A program made the translations under genes and the position numbers. From contig MKTT01000072.1 of assembly GCA_001898385.1 (NCBI GenBank), positions 1 to 64,000 of the forward strand: a DNA stretch of 64,000 bases. Reading direction: 5' to 3'. Position 1 is the stretch's first letter; the number at the start of each line of letters is the position of its first letter. Source of the stretch: Planctomycetales bacterium 71-10. GTDB taxonomy: Bacteria > Planctomycetota > Planctomycetia > Isosphaerales > Isosphaeraceae. Below, piece by piece: positions 37,863 through 46,319 of this stretch. The notes under the pieces are model-generated. The model saw only the letters and a list, made by a program, of their open reading frames with translations. It ran no database searches and was not told the DNA's origin.

Positions 37863-38429
37863 TCAGGCGGGCCGCTCGTCGACCGCCCGGATCACGCGGC
37901 AGGGGTTGCCGGCGGCGAAGACGCCTTCGGGGATGTCGCGGGTGACGACGCTCCCCGCGCCGATGACGGAACGCGATCCGATCGTCACCCCGGGGCAGAT
38001 CACCGCCGCGCCGCCGACCCAGACGTCGGAGCCGATGGCGATGGGCTTCGCGTACTCGTGCAGCCGGCGCTCGGCGGCGTCCATGGGGTGCATCGCCGTG
38101 TAGATTTGCACCGAGGGCCCGAACAGCGTGAAGTCGCCGATGCGGACCTCGGCGACGTCGAGGACCACGCAGTTGAAGTTGAAGAAGACCCGCTCCCCCA
38201 GGTGGATGTTCACGCCGTAGTCGCAGAAGAACGGCGGCTGCATCCAGGCCGTGTCGCCGCCGGTCCCGAACAGCTCGCGGAGGCTCCGCCGGCGCTCGTC
38301 GGCCTGCGACTCGCGGGTCGCGTTCAGGTCCCAGCAGATGTCGCGTGCGCGATCGCGCAGCGCGACCAGCTCGGGGTCGAACGGGTCGTACATCGCCCCG
38401 GCCAGCATCTTCTCGCGTTCAGTCGGCAT
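37863..38429 (-). CDS. Sugar O-acetyltransferase (maltose/galactoside acetyltransferase family)
   Basis: The 188-residue protein has the N-terminal Mac domain (TEREKMLAGAMYDPFDPELVALRDRARDICWDLN) and a left-handed beta-helix of hexapeptide repeats with FNFNCVVLD, YTAMHPMD (catalytic His), GSDVWVGGAAVICPGVTIGSRSVIGAGSVVTRDIP and GNPCRVIR. It transfers acetyl from acetyl-CoA to a sugar hydroxyl. Start 38427-38429 gives the standard length. Its first 11 bases overlap the end of the preceding small gene. Beside a surface-polysaccharide locus it may decorate glycan, but a detoxifying role is equally possible. Confidence 0.93.
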   Translation of the reverse strand: MPTEREKMLAGAMYDPFDPELVALRDRARDICWDLNATRESQADERRRSLRELFGTGGDTAWMQPPFFCDYGVNIHLGERVFFNFNCVVLDVAEVRIGDFTLFGPSVQIYTAMHPMDAAERRLHEYAKPIAIGSDVWVGGAAVICPGVTIGSRSVIGAGSVVTRDIPEGVFAAGNPCRVIRAVDERPA

Positions 38430-38781
38430 GATCCCCCCTGATCCACCATACTTTCGGGGCCGGCGGATCCGGCTCCACGACCTCCCAGGGGCGGCCGGCC
38501 GCGCGGCGATACTTCGCCGCCAGGGCCTTGGCCCGGGCGACGCTGGCGTCCAGATACCGCACGGCCTCGGGCCGGAGCCCACCACGGCCTCCCGGCTCGT
38601 AGAACTCGTCGCGCAAGCAGAGCGCCGCGCGATTTTCGCCGTCTTCGAAGGCGCGCGAGGCATGATCCTCCGCGCGCTTCAGGAACGCGCGACGGCGCAT
38701 CTCAAGCCTGGCCGCGCCGAAGACCACCCCGATGACGGCGACGCCCACCGCCAGGCCGCGGACCGACCATCGCGGGCGCAC
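38419..38781 (-). CDS. Small single-pass membrane protein, hypothetical
   Basis: The 120-residue protein has one N-terminal helix (VRGLAVGVAVIGVVFGAARLEM), then a helical charged region with FLKRAEDHASRAFEDGE and AKALAAKYRRAAGRPWEVVEPDPPAP. A similar AAKYRRAARxPWxxVxPDPPxP ending occurs in many short Isosphaeraceae proteins of unknown function. It starts 3 bases after the DUF5989 gene stop and overlaps the acetyltransferase gene by 11 bases, so it lies inside a same-strand run. Confidence 0.65.
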   Translation of the reverse strand: MRPRWSVRGLAVGVAVIGVVFGAARLEMRRRAFLKRAEDHASRAFEDGENRAALCLRDEFYEPGGRGGLRPEAVRYLDASVARAKALAAKYRRAAGRPWEVVEPDPPAPKVWWIRGDHAD

Positions 38782-38784
38782 GGC

Positions 38785-38988
38785 TCAGAACAGCGTGTAG
38801 ATGAACGGCGTGGCGGCGGTGCCGGAGAGGAAGATCAGGACGCCCAGCAGGAGCATCACGACCACGATCGGCAGGAGCCACCACTTCTTGTTCTGCTTGA
38901 GGAAGGCCCAGAACTCGGCGACGAGGCTCTCGGACTCGCCCTCGGCGGCGGCCTTCTCGAACTCGGTGCGGGGGGCGGGATCGCTCAT
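38785..38988 (-). CDS. DUF5989 family small membrane protein
   Basis: The 67-residue protein has an acidic N-terminus and a FWAFLKQNKKWWLLPIVVVMLLLGVLIFLSG block with one helix, then a short tail. This is the DUF5989 signature. Such proteins are found next to SxtJ and carbamoyltransferase genes, as here, where it lies 26 bases after sxtJ. Function unknown; presumably a partner of the modified-sugar enzyme. Confidence 0.88.
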   Translation of the reverse strand: MSDPAPRTEFEKAAAEGESESLVAEFWAFLKQNKKWWLLPIVVVMLLLGVLIFLSGTAATPFIYTLF

Positions 38989-39014
38989 GGCTGGCCTTTG
39001 AGGATGTGCGGGGG

Positions 39015-39431
39015 TCAGAACTGCTTGAAGTAACGCCGGGGGTCCTTCGGCGTCGCCTTGGGCTCCCAGTAGGTCGCGGCGGCCGGGCGGAGCTTGCGCT
39101 CCATCGAGTCGCGGCCGATCAGGCGGAAGAACAGGCCGATCGGCGTGAACAGGCCGTAGAACATCAGGGCCATCACGACCAGCGAGATCGTCCAGCCGAT
39201 CGGGAACGCGGCGACCATCCACGCGACGTAGATCGGCCGCAGCCACGTCGGCGCGAGCACGCCCAGCAGGCCGCCCGCCGTCGCGATCGCGCCCAGGATC
39301 AGGCCGGCCGTCGTATGGCCGCGGTAGAGGCCCTGGTACAGCCCGATCGCGCCGAAGAACGCCAGGCAGAGCAGGCCGAACTCCCGGAGCAGCTTCCGGG
39401 ACGGGTCGAACTTGATGTCGGACCACTGCAT
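39015..39431 (-). CDS. SxtJ-like membrane protein
   Basis: The 138-residue protein has three or four helices: GLLCLAFFGAIGLYQGLY, LILGAIATAGGLLGVL, WMVAAFPIGWTISLVVMALMFYGLF. The tail is IGLFFRLIGRDSMERKLRPAAATYWEPK, a typical ending of the SxtJ family. SxtJ genes travel with carbamoyltransferases in saxitoxin, capsule and polysaccharide clusters. It sits 15 bases downstream of the carbamoyltransferase gene in the same operon. Confidence 0.88.
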   Translation of the reverse strand: MQWSDIKFDPSRKLLREFGLLCLAFFGAIGLYQGLYRGHTTAGLILGAIATAGGLLGVLAPTWLRPIYVAWMVAAFPIGWTISLVVMALMFYGLFTPIGLFFRLIGRDSMERKLRPAAATYWEPKATPKDPRRYFKQF

Positions 39432-39446
39432 ACGGTCGCCCTCGGT

Positions 39447-41303
39447 TCAATCGAGCTGGAACTGGGACAGGTAGCGCTCGCGGACGCTCGCGCCGGCCTC
39501 GCGCGCCTTCTCGTCCTTCACGAGGACGTAGTCCTCCAGGACGAGGACGTCCATGTCGGTCGCCAGGAAGCAGCGGTAGGCGTCCTCGGGCGAGCCGACG
39601 ATGGGCTCGCCGCGGACGTTGAAGCTGGTGTTCACGAGGATCGGGCAGCCGGTCAGGCGTTCGAAGGCCGCGATCAGGTTGTGGAACCGCGGGTTGCGAT
39701 CCTCGTCCACGGTCTGGAGCCTGGCGGAATCGTCGACGTGGGTGATCGCCGGGACCTCGGAGCGGACGACGTTGACGCGGCGGCGGAGGTCGGGATCCTC
39801 CTCCATCATCCTGCGGGTCTCGGGGTCGATCGGCGTCCGCTTCTCCTCGCGGACGGGGGCGACGAGGAGCATGTACGGGCTCTCGTGCTTCGGGTCGATC
39901 TCGAACCAGTCGGGCGCCCGCTCGCGGAGGACGGCCGGGGCGAAGGGGCGGAAGCTCTCGCGGAACTTGATCTTCAGGTTCATCGTCGCCTGCATCGCCG
40001 GCGAGCGCGGGTCGCCGAGGATGCTGCGGGCCCCGAGCGACCGCGGGCCGAACTCCATCCGGCCCTGGAACCAGCCGACGATCTTGCCGTCGGCCAGGTG
40101 CCCGGCCACCTGCTCGTCGAGTTCCGCCTCGGACTCGCAGGGCGAGGCGTCGACGCCCTGCGTCGCCAGGAAGCGGGCGATCTCGTCGTTCGAATAGCGG
40201 GGGCCGAGGAAGCTGCCGCGCTGGGAGTCGCGGCCCTTGGGCTCGCGGGGATTCTCCAGGAGCTGGTGCCAGACGAAGAGGGCCGCGCCCAGGGATCCGC
40301 CGGCGTCGCCGGCCGCGGGCTGGATCCAGACGTCGTCGAAGGGGCCCTCGCGGAGGAGCCGGCCGTTGGCGACGCAGTTGAGGGCCACGCCGCCGGCCAT
40401 GACCAGCTTGTCGGCCCCGGTCTTCTTGGCGGCCTCGCGGCCGATCCGCAGGACGACCTCCTCCGTAACCCACTGGATGCTGGAGGCCAGGTCCATGTGG
40501 CGCTGCTCCAGGCTCGACTCCGGCGACCGCGGCGGGCCGCCGAAGAGGTCGTGGAACCGGCCGTTGGTCATGGTCAGCCCCTGGCAATACTGGAAGTAAT
40601 CCATGTCCAGCCGGAAGCTGCCGTCGGGTTTCAGGTCCATCAGGCGGTCGAGGATCGCATCTTTATAGAGGGGCCGGCCGTAGGGGGCCAGGCCCATCAA
40701 CTTGTACTCGCCGCTGTTGACCTTGAAGCCACAATAGTAGGTGAAGGCCGAGTAGAGCAGCCCCAGGGAGTGCGGGAAGGCGATATGCTCGAGCAGATCG
40801 ATGCGGTTCCCGTCGCCGACGCCGACGGTGGTGGTGCTCCACTCGCCGACGCCGTCGAGCGTCAGGATCGCGGCGCGGTCGAAGGGGCCGGGGAAGAACG
40901 CGCTGGCGGCGTGGCTCTCGTGGTGGTCGGTGAAGACGAGCCGGGCGCGGCAGCGGTCGCCGAGGGCCTTGCGGATCGTCCGCCGCATGTGGAGCTTGTC
41001 CTTCAGCCAGAGCGGGACCGCCAGGCGGAAGCTCCGGAAGCCCGAGGGGGCGAAGGCCAGGTAGGTCTCCAGGAGGCGTTCGAACTTCGTCAGCGGCTTG
41101 TCGTAGAAGGCGACGTAGTCGACGTCCTCGGGCCGGAGGCCGGCCTCTTGCAAGCAATACTCGACGGCCCGGGAGGGGAAGGCGGGGTCGTGCTTGACGC
41201 GGGTGAAGCGCTCCTCCTGGGCGGCGGCGGCGATGCGACCGTCGACGACCAGGGCGGCGGCGCTGTCGTGGTAGAAGGCGGAGACGCCCAGGATCGCCGT
41301 CAT
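39447..41303 (-). CDS. Carbamoyltransferase (NodU/CmcH family)
   Basis: The 618-residue enzyme transfers a carbamoyl group from carbamoyl phosphate, via carbamoyl-adenylate, to a hydroxyl of a sugar or other small molecule. N-terminal ILGVSAFYHDSAAALV (His12), the metal-binding HHESHA (127-132), LTLDGVGEWSTTTV and LMGLAPYG form the YgjD-like half. The C-terminal half has GGVALNCVANG, FQGRMEFGPRSLGARSILGDPR and LVNTSFNVRGEPIV. The start at 41303 is where homology begins. With SxtJ and DUF5989 it forms a trio beside the polysaccharide genes, so carbamoylation of a surface glycan is the likely role. Confidence 0.94.
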   Translation of the reverse strand: MTAILGVSAFYHDSAAALVVDGRIAAAAQEERFTRVKHDPAFPSRAVEYCLQEAGLRPEDVDYVAFYDKPLTKFERLLETYLAFAPSGFRSFRLAVPLWLKDKLHMRRTIRKALGDRCRARLVFTDHHESHAASAFFPGPFDRAAILTLDGVGEWSTTTVGVGDGNRIDLLEHIAFPHSLGLLYSAFTYYCGFKVNSGEYKLMGLAPYGRPLYKDAILDRLMDLKPDGSFRLDMDYFQYCQGLTMTNGRFHDLFGGPPRSPESSLEQRHMDLASSIQWVTEEVVLRIGREAAKKTGADKLVMAGGVALNCVANGRLLREGPFDDVWIQPAAGDAGGSLGAALFVWHQLLENPREPKGRDSQRGSFLGPRYSNDEIARFLATQGVDASPCESEAELDEQVAGHLADGKIVGWFQGRMEFGPRSLGARSILGDPRSPAMQATMNLKIKFRESFRPFAPAVLRERAPDWFEIDPKHESPYMLLVAPVREEKRTPIDPETRRMMEEDPDLRRRVNVVRSEVPAITHVDDSARLQTVDEDRNPRFHNLIAAFERLTGCPILVNTSFNVRGEPIVGSPEDAYRCFLATDMDVLVLEDYVLVKDEKAREAGASVRERYLSQFQLD

Positions 41304-41480
41304 GCTCGTCCTCGTCCGTGTCGGCCTGCGAGCCGGTCCGGCCGGGCCTCCCGCCCCCATCCTCCGCCGCCGGCGAGCCTCAAGGTAACACGAGGGCCCG
41401 CCCGAGGCCAGCCGACCCGGCCCCGGGCCCATCCCGCCCGCGGGCGATTGGACGCGAGGCCGCCCGCGAGCTAGAGGTTT

Positions 41481-41509
41481 TTTGTAGACTTTTGCGACAT
41501 TCCCGTCAG
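41481..41509 (-). promoter_or_regulatory. Candidate promoter of the carbamoyltransferase operon
   Basis: On the minus strand, CTGACG (41509-41504) and TACAAA (41486-41481) are 17 bases apart, a 4/6 match each to the sigma70 consensus. The leader to the carbamoyltransferase ATG would be about 170 bases. Confidence 0.35.
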
Positions 41510-41515
41510 CCGGCC

Positions 41516-41545
41516 TTGAAGATGGAAAATCGGCGATGGCATAAT
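41516..41545 (+). promoter_or_regulatory. Candidate promoter of the EpsI gene
   Basis: TTGAAG (41516-41521) and CATAAT (41540-41545) are 18 bases apart. Transcription would begin near 41552, about 65 bases before the epsI-like start. The two candidate promoters in this spacer are back to back, suggesting shared control of both operons. Confidence 0.5.
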
Positions 41546-41615
41546 CGGCGTCGGCGCATCCACGGCATCATCAGCCCCGCGCCCGCCTCACCCGGCCGCC
41601 CAGGACAGCTCAGCA

Positions 41616-42398
41616 ATGGATAACGCCCTGATCGATCAGCCGGCCGCCGCACCCGCACCCGACCAGGCCCCGCCGCGACCCGGCGAGTCGGACGCCCCGG
41701 CGCGGAAGCCGCTCGGCTGGAAGGTGGACGTCCGCAGCCTGGCCCTGATCGCCCTGCTCCTGGGCGCCTCCGGCACCTACCGCTACTGGCGGGACTACCA
41801 GTTCTCGACCCTGGAGAGCCAGAGTCGCGACTCCCCCTTCCCCCTGAAAGAGATCCCGACCATCCTCGGCGGATGGCGGATGGTGGACGGGGCGGAGGCG
41901 ACGCTCGACCCGCAGATCGCGCGGATCGCCGGCTCGACCGACCATATCGTCCGCACGTATCAGGACGCCGCGACGGGCGAGAAGGCCACCGTCCTGGTCC
42001 TGTACGGGCCCGCCCTGCTGGTCTTCGCCCACACGCCGGGCGTCTGCTACCCGTCGGTCGGGTACAAGGCCATGGCCGAGCCGCAGGACGTGACGATCCC
42101 CGGCACCGAAGGCGCGACCGGCCCCCTGTTCCGCCATGAACTGTACGGGCGATCCCAGGGCGGGGCCGTCCAGATGAGCGACGTGTTCCACTCGTTCCGC
42201 AACGGCGGCGTCTGGACCCCCGAGATGGCGAGCCGCTGGAAGCAGTTCCGCTACAACCCCGGGATGTTCAAGATCCAGGTCGAACGCACCGTGAAGGACT
42301 CCGAAGCCCGAGACGAGCCCGCCTTCGACATCCTCGCCGCCCTGGTGGCCGAGATCGAGGCCCGCATCAAGGCCGCCGCCCCCGCGCCGTCGCACTGA
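41616..42398 (+). CDS. EpsI-family exosortase-associated protein
   Basis: The 260-residue protein has a Pro/Ala-rich cytoplasmic start, one helix (about 39-57), and a periplasmic domain with the EpsI core: PLKEIPTILGGWRMVDG, VLYGPALLVFAHTPGVCYPSVGY (His139, Cys144), DVFHSFRNGG and ERTVKDSE. EpsI proteins occur with exosortases in exopolysaccharide loci, either as a separate protein or fused to the exosortase. Function is unproven, with a role in polymer handling suspected. An exosortase gene lies 3 kb downstream on the same strand. Confidence 0.88.
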   Translation: MDNALIDQPAAAPAPDQAPPRPGESDAPARKPLGWKVDVRSLALIALLLGASGTYRYWRDYQFSTLESQSRDSPFPLKEIPTILGGWRMVDGAEATLDPQIARIAGSTDHIVRTYQDAATGEKATVLVLYGPALLVFAHTPGVCYPSVGYKAMAEPQDVTIPGTEGATGPLFRHELYGRSQGGAVQMSDVFHSFRNGGVWTPEMASRWKQFRYNPGMFKIQVERTVKDSEARDEPAFDILAALVAEIEARIKAAAPAPSH

Positions 42399-42834
42399 GC
42401 CCGCCGACCCTCCCCCGCGTCGATGCGCCCATCTTCCCGCGGCCGGCGACACGTCGGCCTCGTCGCCCCGTACCTGGATCGGACTGCCGCGACCGAACGA
42501 CGATCGCATGGCATCATGGCCGCAGGATCCAAAGGTTCGGGCGATCAGGCCGCGGCGGCATTCTCGGGACGTCGACCTCGACGTTTTTAGCCAGCAAACA
42601 AGCATCCATCAAGGGTCGGGGATTTCGTTTGACGGTCCCGACGGCCTTGGTTTACAGTTTCAAGTAGGACGCCCCCGGGCGGGCTCGGCGCGAGGGCCGC
42701 GGCCATGGGAGGCGATGTGCGTCCCCCCCCGCGGCGATCGGGGCGGCCTATCGGCCGCTCGTCGGGACGCCGCGACGGATGAGGGCGATCGGGCCGGGCC
42801 CCCTCGCGATCCCCACACCCTCGAGTACCGACCG
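42399..42834 (+). other. Intergenic leader upstream of the Wzc-like kinase (436 bp)
   Basis: No convincing gene. Around 42580-42665 it contains an AT-richer patch with a candidate promoter (42629-42658). The remainder is Arg/Gly/Pro-coding GC-rich filler in all frames. A long leader of about 170 bases would follow the promoter. The frame open from 42508 to 42834 belongs to the kinase frame but lacks family features, so I place the kinase start at 42835. Confidence 0.55.
42629..42658 (+). promoter_or_regulatory. Candidate promoter of the Wzc-like kinase gene
   Basis: TTGACG (42629-42634) and TACAGT (42653-42658) are 18 bases apart, matching sigma70 consensus at five and four positions. It would give a leader of about 170 bases. 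Confidence 0.45.
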
Positions 42835-45222
42835 ATGGACACCTCCGACAGGCCCGATTCGATGTTGCCGGCCCGGCCGACCCCGCCCGCACCGCCCGTG
42901 CCGTCTCGCGGCCCGGCCTCGTTCGGGGGCGGGCCGCGGGACCTGGTCCCGACGTCCGCCGCCCCGGCGTTGCAGGTCGACCCGGTGAGCATCCTGCGGG
43001 GCCTGCTGCGGAACTGGTGGAAGATCCTCGGCCTCTGGCTGATCCTCTCGGCCCCGCTGGCCTACCTGGTGTACTCCCAGGTGAAGCCGAAGTACATGGC
43101 CTACAGCCGGATCATGGTGCAGCTGACGCAGCCCGACCTGTTCGGCGGCATAGCCCCGGGCCAGGCCAACGAGCGGACGGTCGCGATCGAGACCGAGATG
43201 GGGCGGATCCGGACCGACCGAGTCATCAACGACGCGCTGGGCGACGCCACCGTCTCCGAGCTGCCGTTCATCAAGAACTCGATGGCGCCGCAGGCGGACC
43301 TGCTGGAGAGGCTGGTCGTCACCAACCAGAAGAACACCAACTACGTGGTGGTCTCGCTGGAGTTGAACGACCCGGAGGAAGCGGCCCTGATCGTCAACGC
43401 GGTGGTGGCCGCGTACCTGCGGAACTATAAGGACTACAAGGCGGGGGCCGACAAGATCCTGAGGGCGAACCTCAAGACCTACCTGGACGAGAAGCAGAAG
43501 GAGCGGAAGCAGAAGGAGAAGGATCTGGCGGCGCTGGTCGACAGCGGAGTCGACGCCAGGAACGTGGCCCAGAGGGAGCCCGCGCCCGACCGGCAGGGCG
43601 AGGATCCGGCGACGACGTTGCAGGACGTGTCGATGGAAGAACTCCGGACGATCAAGGCCCAGTTGCTGGACGTCCAGATCGAGCTGATGACGGCCAAGTC
43701 CCGCCTCCAGAGCCGGACGCAGGACTATCAGGACCTCGGCCAGATCGAGCCGACGGCGGCCGAGACGGCGACGCTCCCCGAGGAGGAGGTGGCCCGCCGG
43801 ATCGAGGCCGAATTCCGCAGCGACCCGATGATCGCCGACCTGTACGGCCAGAAGCAGGAGGTCGAGCGCCGGCGGGACCACGTCCAGAAGGGGGCGAGGA
43901 AGGTGGCCGACCCCTCGCGGGTGGCGCACGACGCCCGCCTGGCCGAGCTGCAAGCGGAGATCGAGGGCCACTGGCGCGACCGCTACCACGACATCCGCCG
44001 ACGGGTCCTGGCCGCGGGCGACGGGCCGATGGCGGCGTCCGGCCCGGGCGAGCCGCGGCAGAAGACGGTCCAGGAGCTGAAGGACGAGGTGTCCGAGCTG
44101 GAGAGCCGCCAGGCGTCGCTGCAGAAGGTCCTGGACGAGGTCAAGTTGGAGAGCAAGGAGTCGAATTCGGCCACCTACCAGGCCCAGTTCCTCCAGAACG
44201 AAATCAGGGTGATGGTGGACGACGAGAGGGTCGTGAATCGGAAGCTCCAGGAGCTGGAGTTCAGCACGAACAAGGACATGGTGCGGGTCGAGCAGCACGA
44301 CCCGGCCGTGCCGCCGAAGCGGCCGTCGGACGACAAGCGGCTGAAGCTGATGGCGGCGGTGCCGGTGGGCGTCCTCGCCGTGCTCATCGGCCTCTTCTCG
44401 CTGCTGGAGATCAAGGCCGAGCGGGTGGGGAACCCGGACGCGCTGTCGACGCGGGTCCAGTCCGAGGTCTACTCGCTGCCGCCGATCCCGATGGCGAGGT
44501 CGCCGCGGCGGCTGGGGGCGCCGGGCGAGGACGACCAGATCGACCGATTCATCCAGCGGCTGGACCACCTGAGGTTCGCCGTCTGCGGCGACCACCCGGA
44601 CGTCGGCCTGGGGCGCTGCGTCCTGATCAGCAGCGCCGTCGGGGGCGAGGGGAAGACCACGCTGGCCGCCCAGCTCGCCGCCCGCTGCGGCCACTCCGGC
44701 CACGCGACGCTCCTGATCGACGCCGACGTGCGGCGGGGCGCCCTCAGCCCCCTGCTGGACGTGCCCGAGGGGGCGGGGCTGAGCGACGCGCTGATGAACG
44801 ACGGGCTGAACGTCGAGGAGCTGGCGATCCCCGTGCAAGGCGGGACGTTCCACCTGCTGAGCGCCGGGACGCCCACGTCGGACACCAGCCGGCTCTTCCA
44901 GGGGCGGGCGTTCGGCATGCTGATCGCCCGCCTGCGGCAGCTCTACGACCTGATCATCATCGACTCGCCGCCGATCCTGCCGGTCCCGGACGCCCTCATC
45001 ATGGGGCGCTGGACCGACGGCGTGGTGCTGGCGTCGCGGTTCGACGTCAGCCGGGCGCCGCAGGTGGAGCGGGCCCGTCGCCAGCTCGACCTGGCCGGGA
45101 TCCCCGTCCTGGGGACGGTGATCAACGGCATGCGGACCTCGGACTCCTACTACGGGCGGTACACCTACAGCCGGCAGCAATCCGACCGCGAGCGCCCGGC
45201 CGGCGCGACGCCCGCCGACTGA
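42835..45222 (+). CDS. Wzc-like polysaccharide co-polymerase with tyrosine autokinase domain
   Basis: The 795-residue protein has a Wzz-type N-terminal domain with one helix (LGLWLILSAPLAYLVYSQV), a long coiled-coil periplasmic region (about 220-480), a second helix (MAAVPVGVLAVLIGLFSLL), and a BY-kinase domain. That domain has Walker A (GGEGKTT, 603-609), Walker A' (LLIDADVRRG) and Walker B (LIIIDSPP). The tail is Tyr-rich (SDSYYGRYTYS), the usual autophosphorylation cluster. Such proteins set chain length and drive export of exopolysaccharide. The start at 42835 is preferred because the Pro-rich cytoplasmic leader begins there. Confidence 0.92.
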   Translation: MDTSDRPDSMLPARPTPPAPPVPSRGPASFGGGPRDLVPTSAAPALQVDPVSILRGLLRNWWKILGLWLILSAPLAYLVYSQVKPKYMAYSRIMVQLTQPDLFGGIAPGQANERTVAIETEMGRIRTDRVINDALGDATVSELPFIKNSMAPQADLLERLVVTNQKNTNYVVVSLELNDPEEAALIVNAVVAAYLRNYKDYKAGADKILRANLKTYLDEKQKERKQKEKDLAALVDSGVDARNVAQREPAPDRQGEDPATTLQDVSMEELRTIKAQLLDVQIELMTAKSRLQSRTQDYQDLGQIEPTAAETATLPEEEVARRIEAEFRSDPMIADLYGQKQEVERRRDHVQKGARKVADPSRVAHDARLAELQAEIEGHWRDRYHDIRRRVLAAGDGPMAASGPGEPRQKTVQELKDEVSELESRQASLQKVLDEVKLESKESNSATYQAQFLQNEIRVMVDDERVVNRKLQELEFSTNKDMVRVEQHDPAVPPKRPSDDKRLKLMAAVPVGVLAVLIGLFSLLEIKAERVGNPDALSTRVQSEVYSLPPIPMARSPRRLGAPGEDDQIDRFIQRLDHLRFAVCGDHPDVGLGRCVLISSAVGGEGKTTLAAQLAARCGHSGHATLLIDADVRRGALSPLLDVPEGAGLSDALMNDGLNVEELAIPVQGGTFHLLSAGTPTSDTSRLFQGRAFGMLIARLRQLYDLIIIDSPPILPVPDALIMGRWTDGVVLASRFDVSRAPQVERARRQLDLAGIPVLGTVINGMRTSDSYYGRYTYSRQQSDRERPAGATPAD

Positions 45223-45229
45223 CCCCGTC

Positions 45230-45255
45230 GGCCCCGGGCCGGTCGGCCCGGGGCC
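45230..45255. terminator. GC-rich hairpin after the Wzc-like gene
   Basis: An 11-bp perfect stem (45230-45240 with 45245-45255) with a GGTC loop lies 7 bases after the stop. There is no U tract, so it may reduce rather than end transcription into the exosortase gene, which begins 104 bases later. Confidence 0.45.
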
Positions 45256-45359
45256 GGGACGCGACCTAAGATCGTCAGGGGGCCTCGAAGGCCCGCGGTC
45301 GCCGACGACGGGCGTCGTCGGGCCGCTCCCCGCGAACCCGGACCTCAAGGGGCCCATCC

Positions 45360-46319
45360 TTGTCTCAAGCCTATCCCTCACCGGCCGCCGCCTCGCGCCC
45401 GTCGCCGCTCGACCGGCTCCGCGACCTCCCCTGGCTCCCCTCGGCGCTGGCGGGGGGGGCCCTGCTGGCCTTCTCCTACGCGCCCAACATCCTCGACCTG
45501 GCCACGATCTGGGAGAACGAGCCGAACTACTCGCACGGCTTCCTGGTCCCGCCGATCGCCGCCGTCATCCTCTGGCGACGGCTGGCCGACCGGCCCTACG
45601 AGTGGTCGCCGTCGCGGGCCTCGTGGGCGGCCTGGGCGATGCTGGCCGCGATCCTGGCCCTGCGGCTGTTCGTCTACGAGCGGAGCATGTCCTGGCTGGA
45701 GAACGCCACGCTGATCCCGGCGGCGGGGCTGATCGCCTACGTCCTCGGGGGCCGCGAGCTGTTCGCGCGGGCGTGGCCGGCGGTCCTGTTCCTGGTGTTC
45801 ATGCTGCCGCTGCCGCCGTCGATCAACACGATGGTCGCCATGCCGCTCCAGCGGATCGCCACCATCGGGAGCTGCTTCGTGCTCCAGCTCACCGGCCTGT
45901 GGGTGGTGCCGGCGGGGAACGTGATCACCCTGAGCACGCCGCGGGGCCCGCAGCAGCTCGAGGTCGCCCTGGCCTGCAACGGCCTCTCCATGCTGATGAC
46001 GCTCGCCGCCACCGTCACCGCCACGGTGATCCTCATACCGATGCCGACCTGGAAGCGGCTCGTCGTGCTCGCCAGCGCCGTGCCGATCGCGCTGGTGAGC
46101 AACATCGCCCGGATCGTCGCCACCGGCTGGCTCTATTATCTCCTGGAAGGGGAGACGGCGCATCAGCGGGCCCACGACTGGTCGGGCTACCTGATGATGC
46201 CCCTGGCCCTGGTGCTCGTCGGGGCGGAGTTGTGGCTGCTGTCCTGGCTGTTCGACGACGAGCAGGCGGGGGCCGCCGCCCGTCCCATCAGCCCCGTCCC
46301 GGCCCCGAGGCGCGCGTGA
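45360..46319 (+). CDS. Exosortase (Xrt), polytopic cysteine transpeptidase
   Basis: The 319-residue membrane protein has about eight helices and the exosortase triad: Cys206 in LEVALACNGLSML, Arg251 in LVSNIARIVATG, and His272 in AHDWSGYLMM. The substrate-facing motifs NYSHGFLVPP and PLPPSINTM are typical. Exosortases cut and sort proteins with PEP-CTERM-like tails, linking them to the surface with exopolysaccharide. It is probably a planctomycete-type Xrt, judging by context. The start is TTG at 45360 with AAGGGG upstream. It overlaps the next gene by four bases. No PEP-CTERM substrate is in the window. Confidence 0.9.
   Translation: MSQAYPSPAAASRPSPLDRLRDLPWLPSALAGGALLAFSYAPNILDLATIWENEPNYSHGFLVPPIAAVILWRRLADRPYEWSPSRASWAAWAMLAAILALRLFVYERSMSWLENATLIPAAGLIAYVLGGRELFARAWPAVLFLVFMLPLPPSINTMVAMPLQRIATIGSCFVLQLTGLWVVPAGNVITLSTPRGPQQLEVALACNGLSMLMTLAATVTATVILIPMPTWKRLVVLASAVPIALVSNIARIVATGWLYYLLEGETAHQRAHDWSGYLMMPLALVLVGAELWLLSWLFDDEQAGAAARPISPVPAPRRA

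Larger units (their letters stand above)
41304..41615. other. Divergent promoter region (312 bp)
   Basis: This spacer separates the minus-strand carbamoyltransferase operon from the plus-strand EpsI/Wzc/exosortase genes. It contains candidate promoters on both strands within an AT-richer patch (41478-41550) in otherwise very GC-rich sequence. No gene is apparent. Confidence 0.65.

Noticed and set aside
42508..42834. Upstream extension of the Wzc-like kinase frame
   Set aside because: The extra residues are Arg/Pro-rich without family features and would include the candidate promoter; the start at 42835 fits the family.
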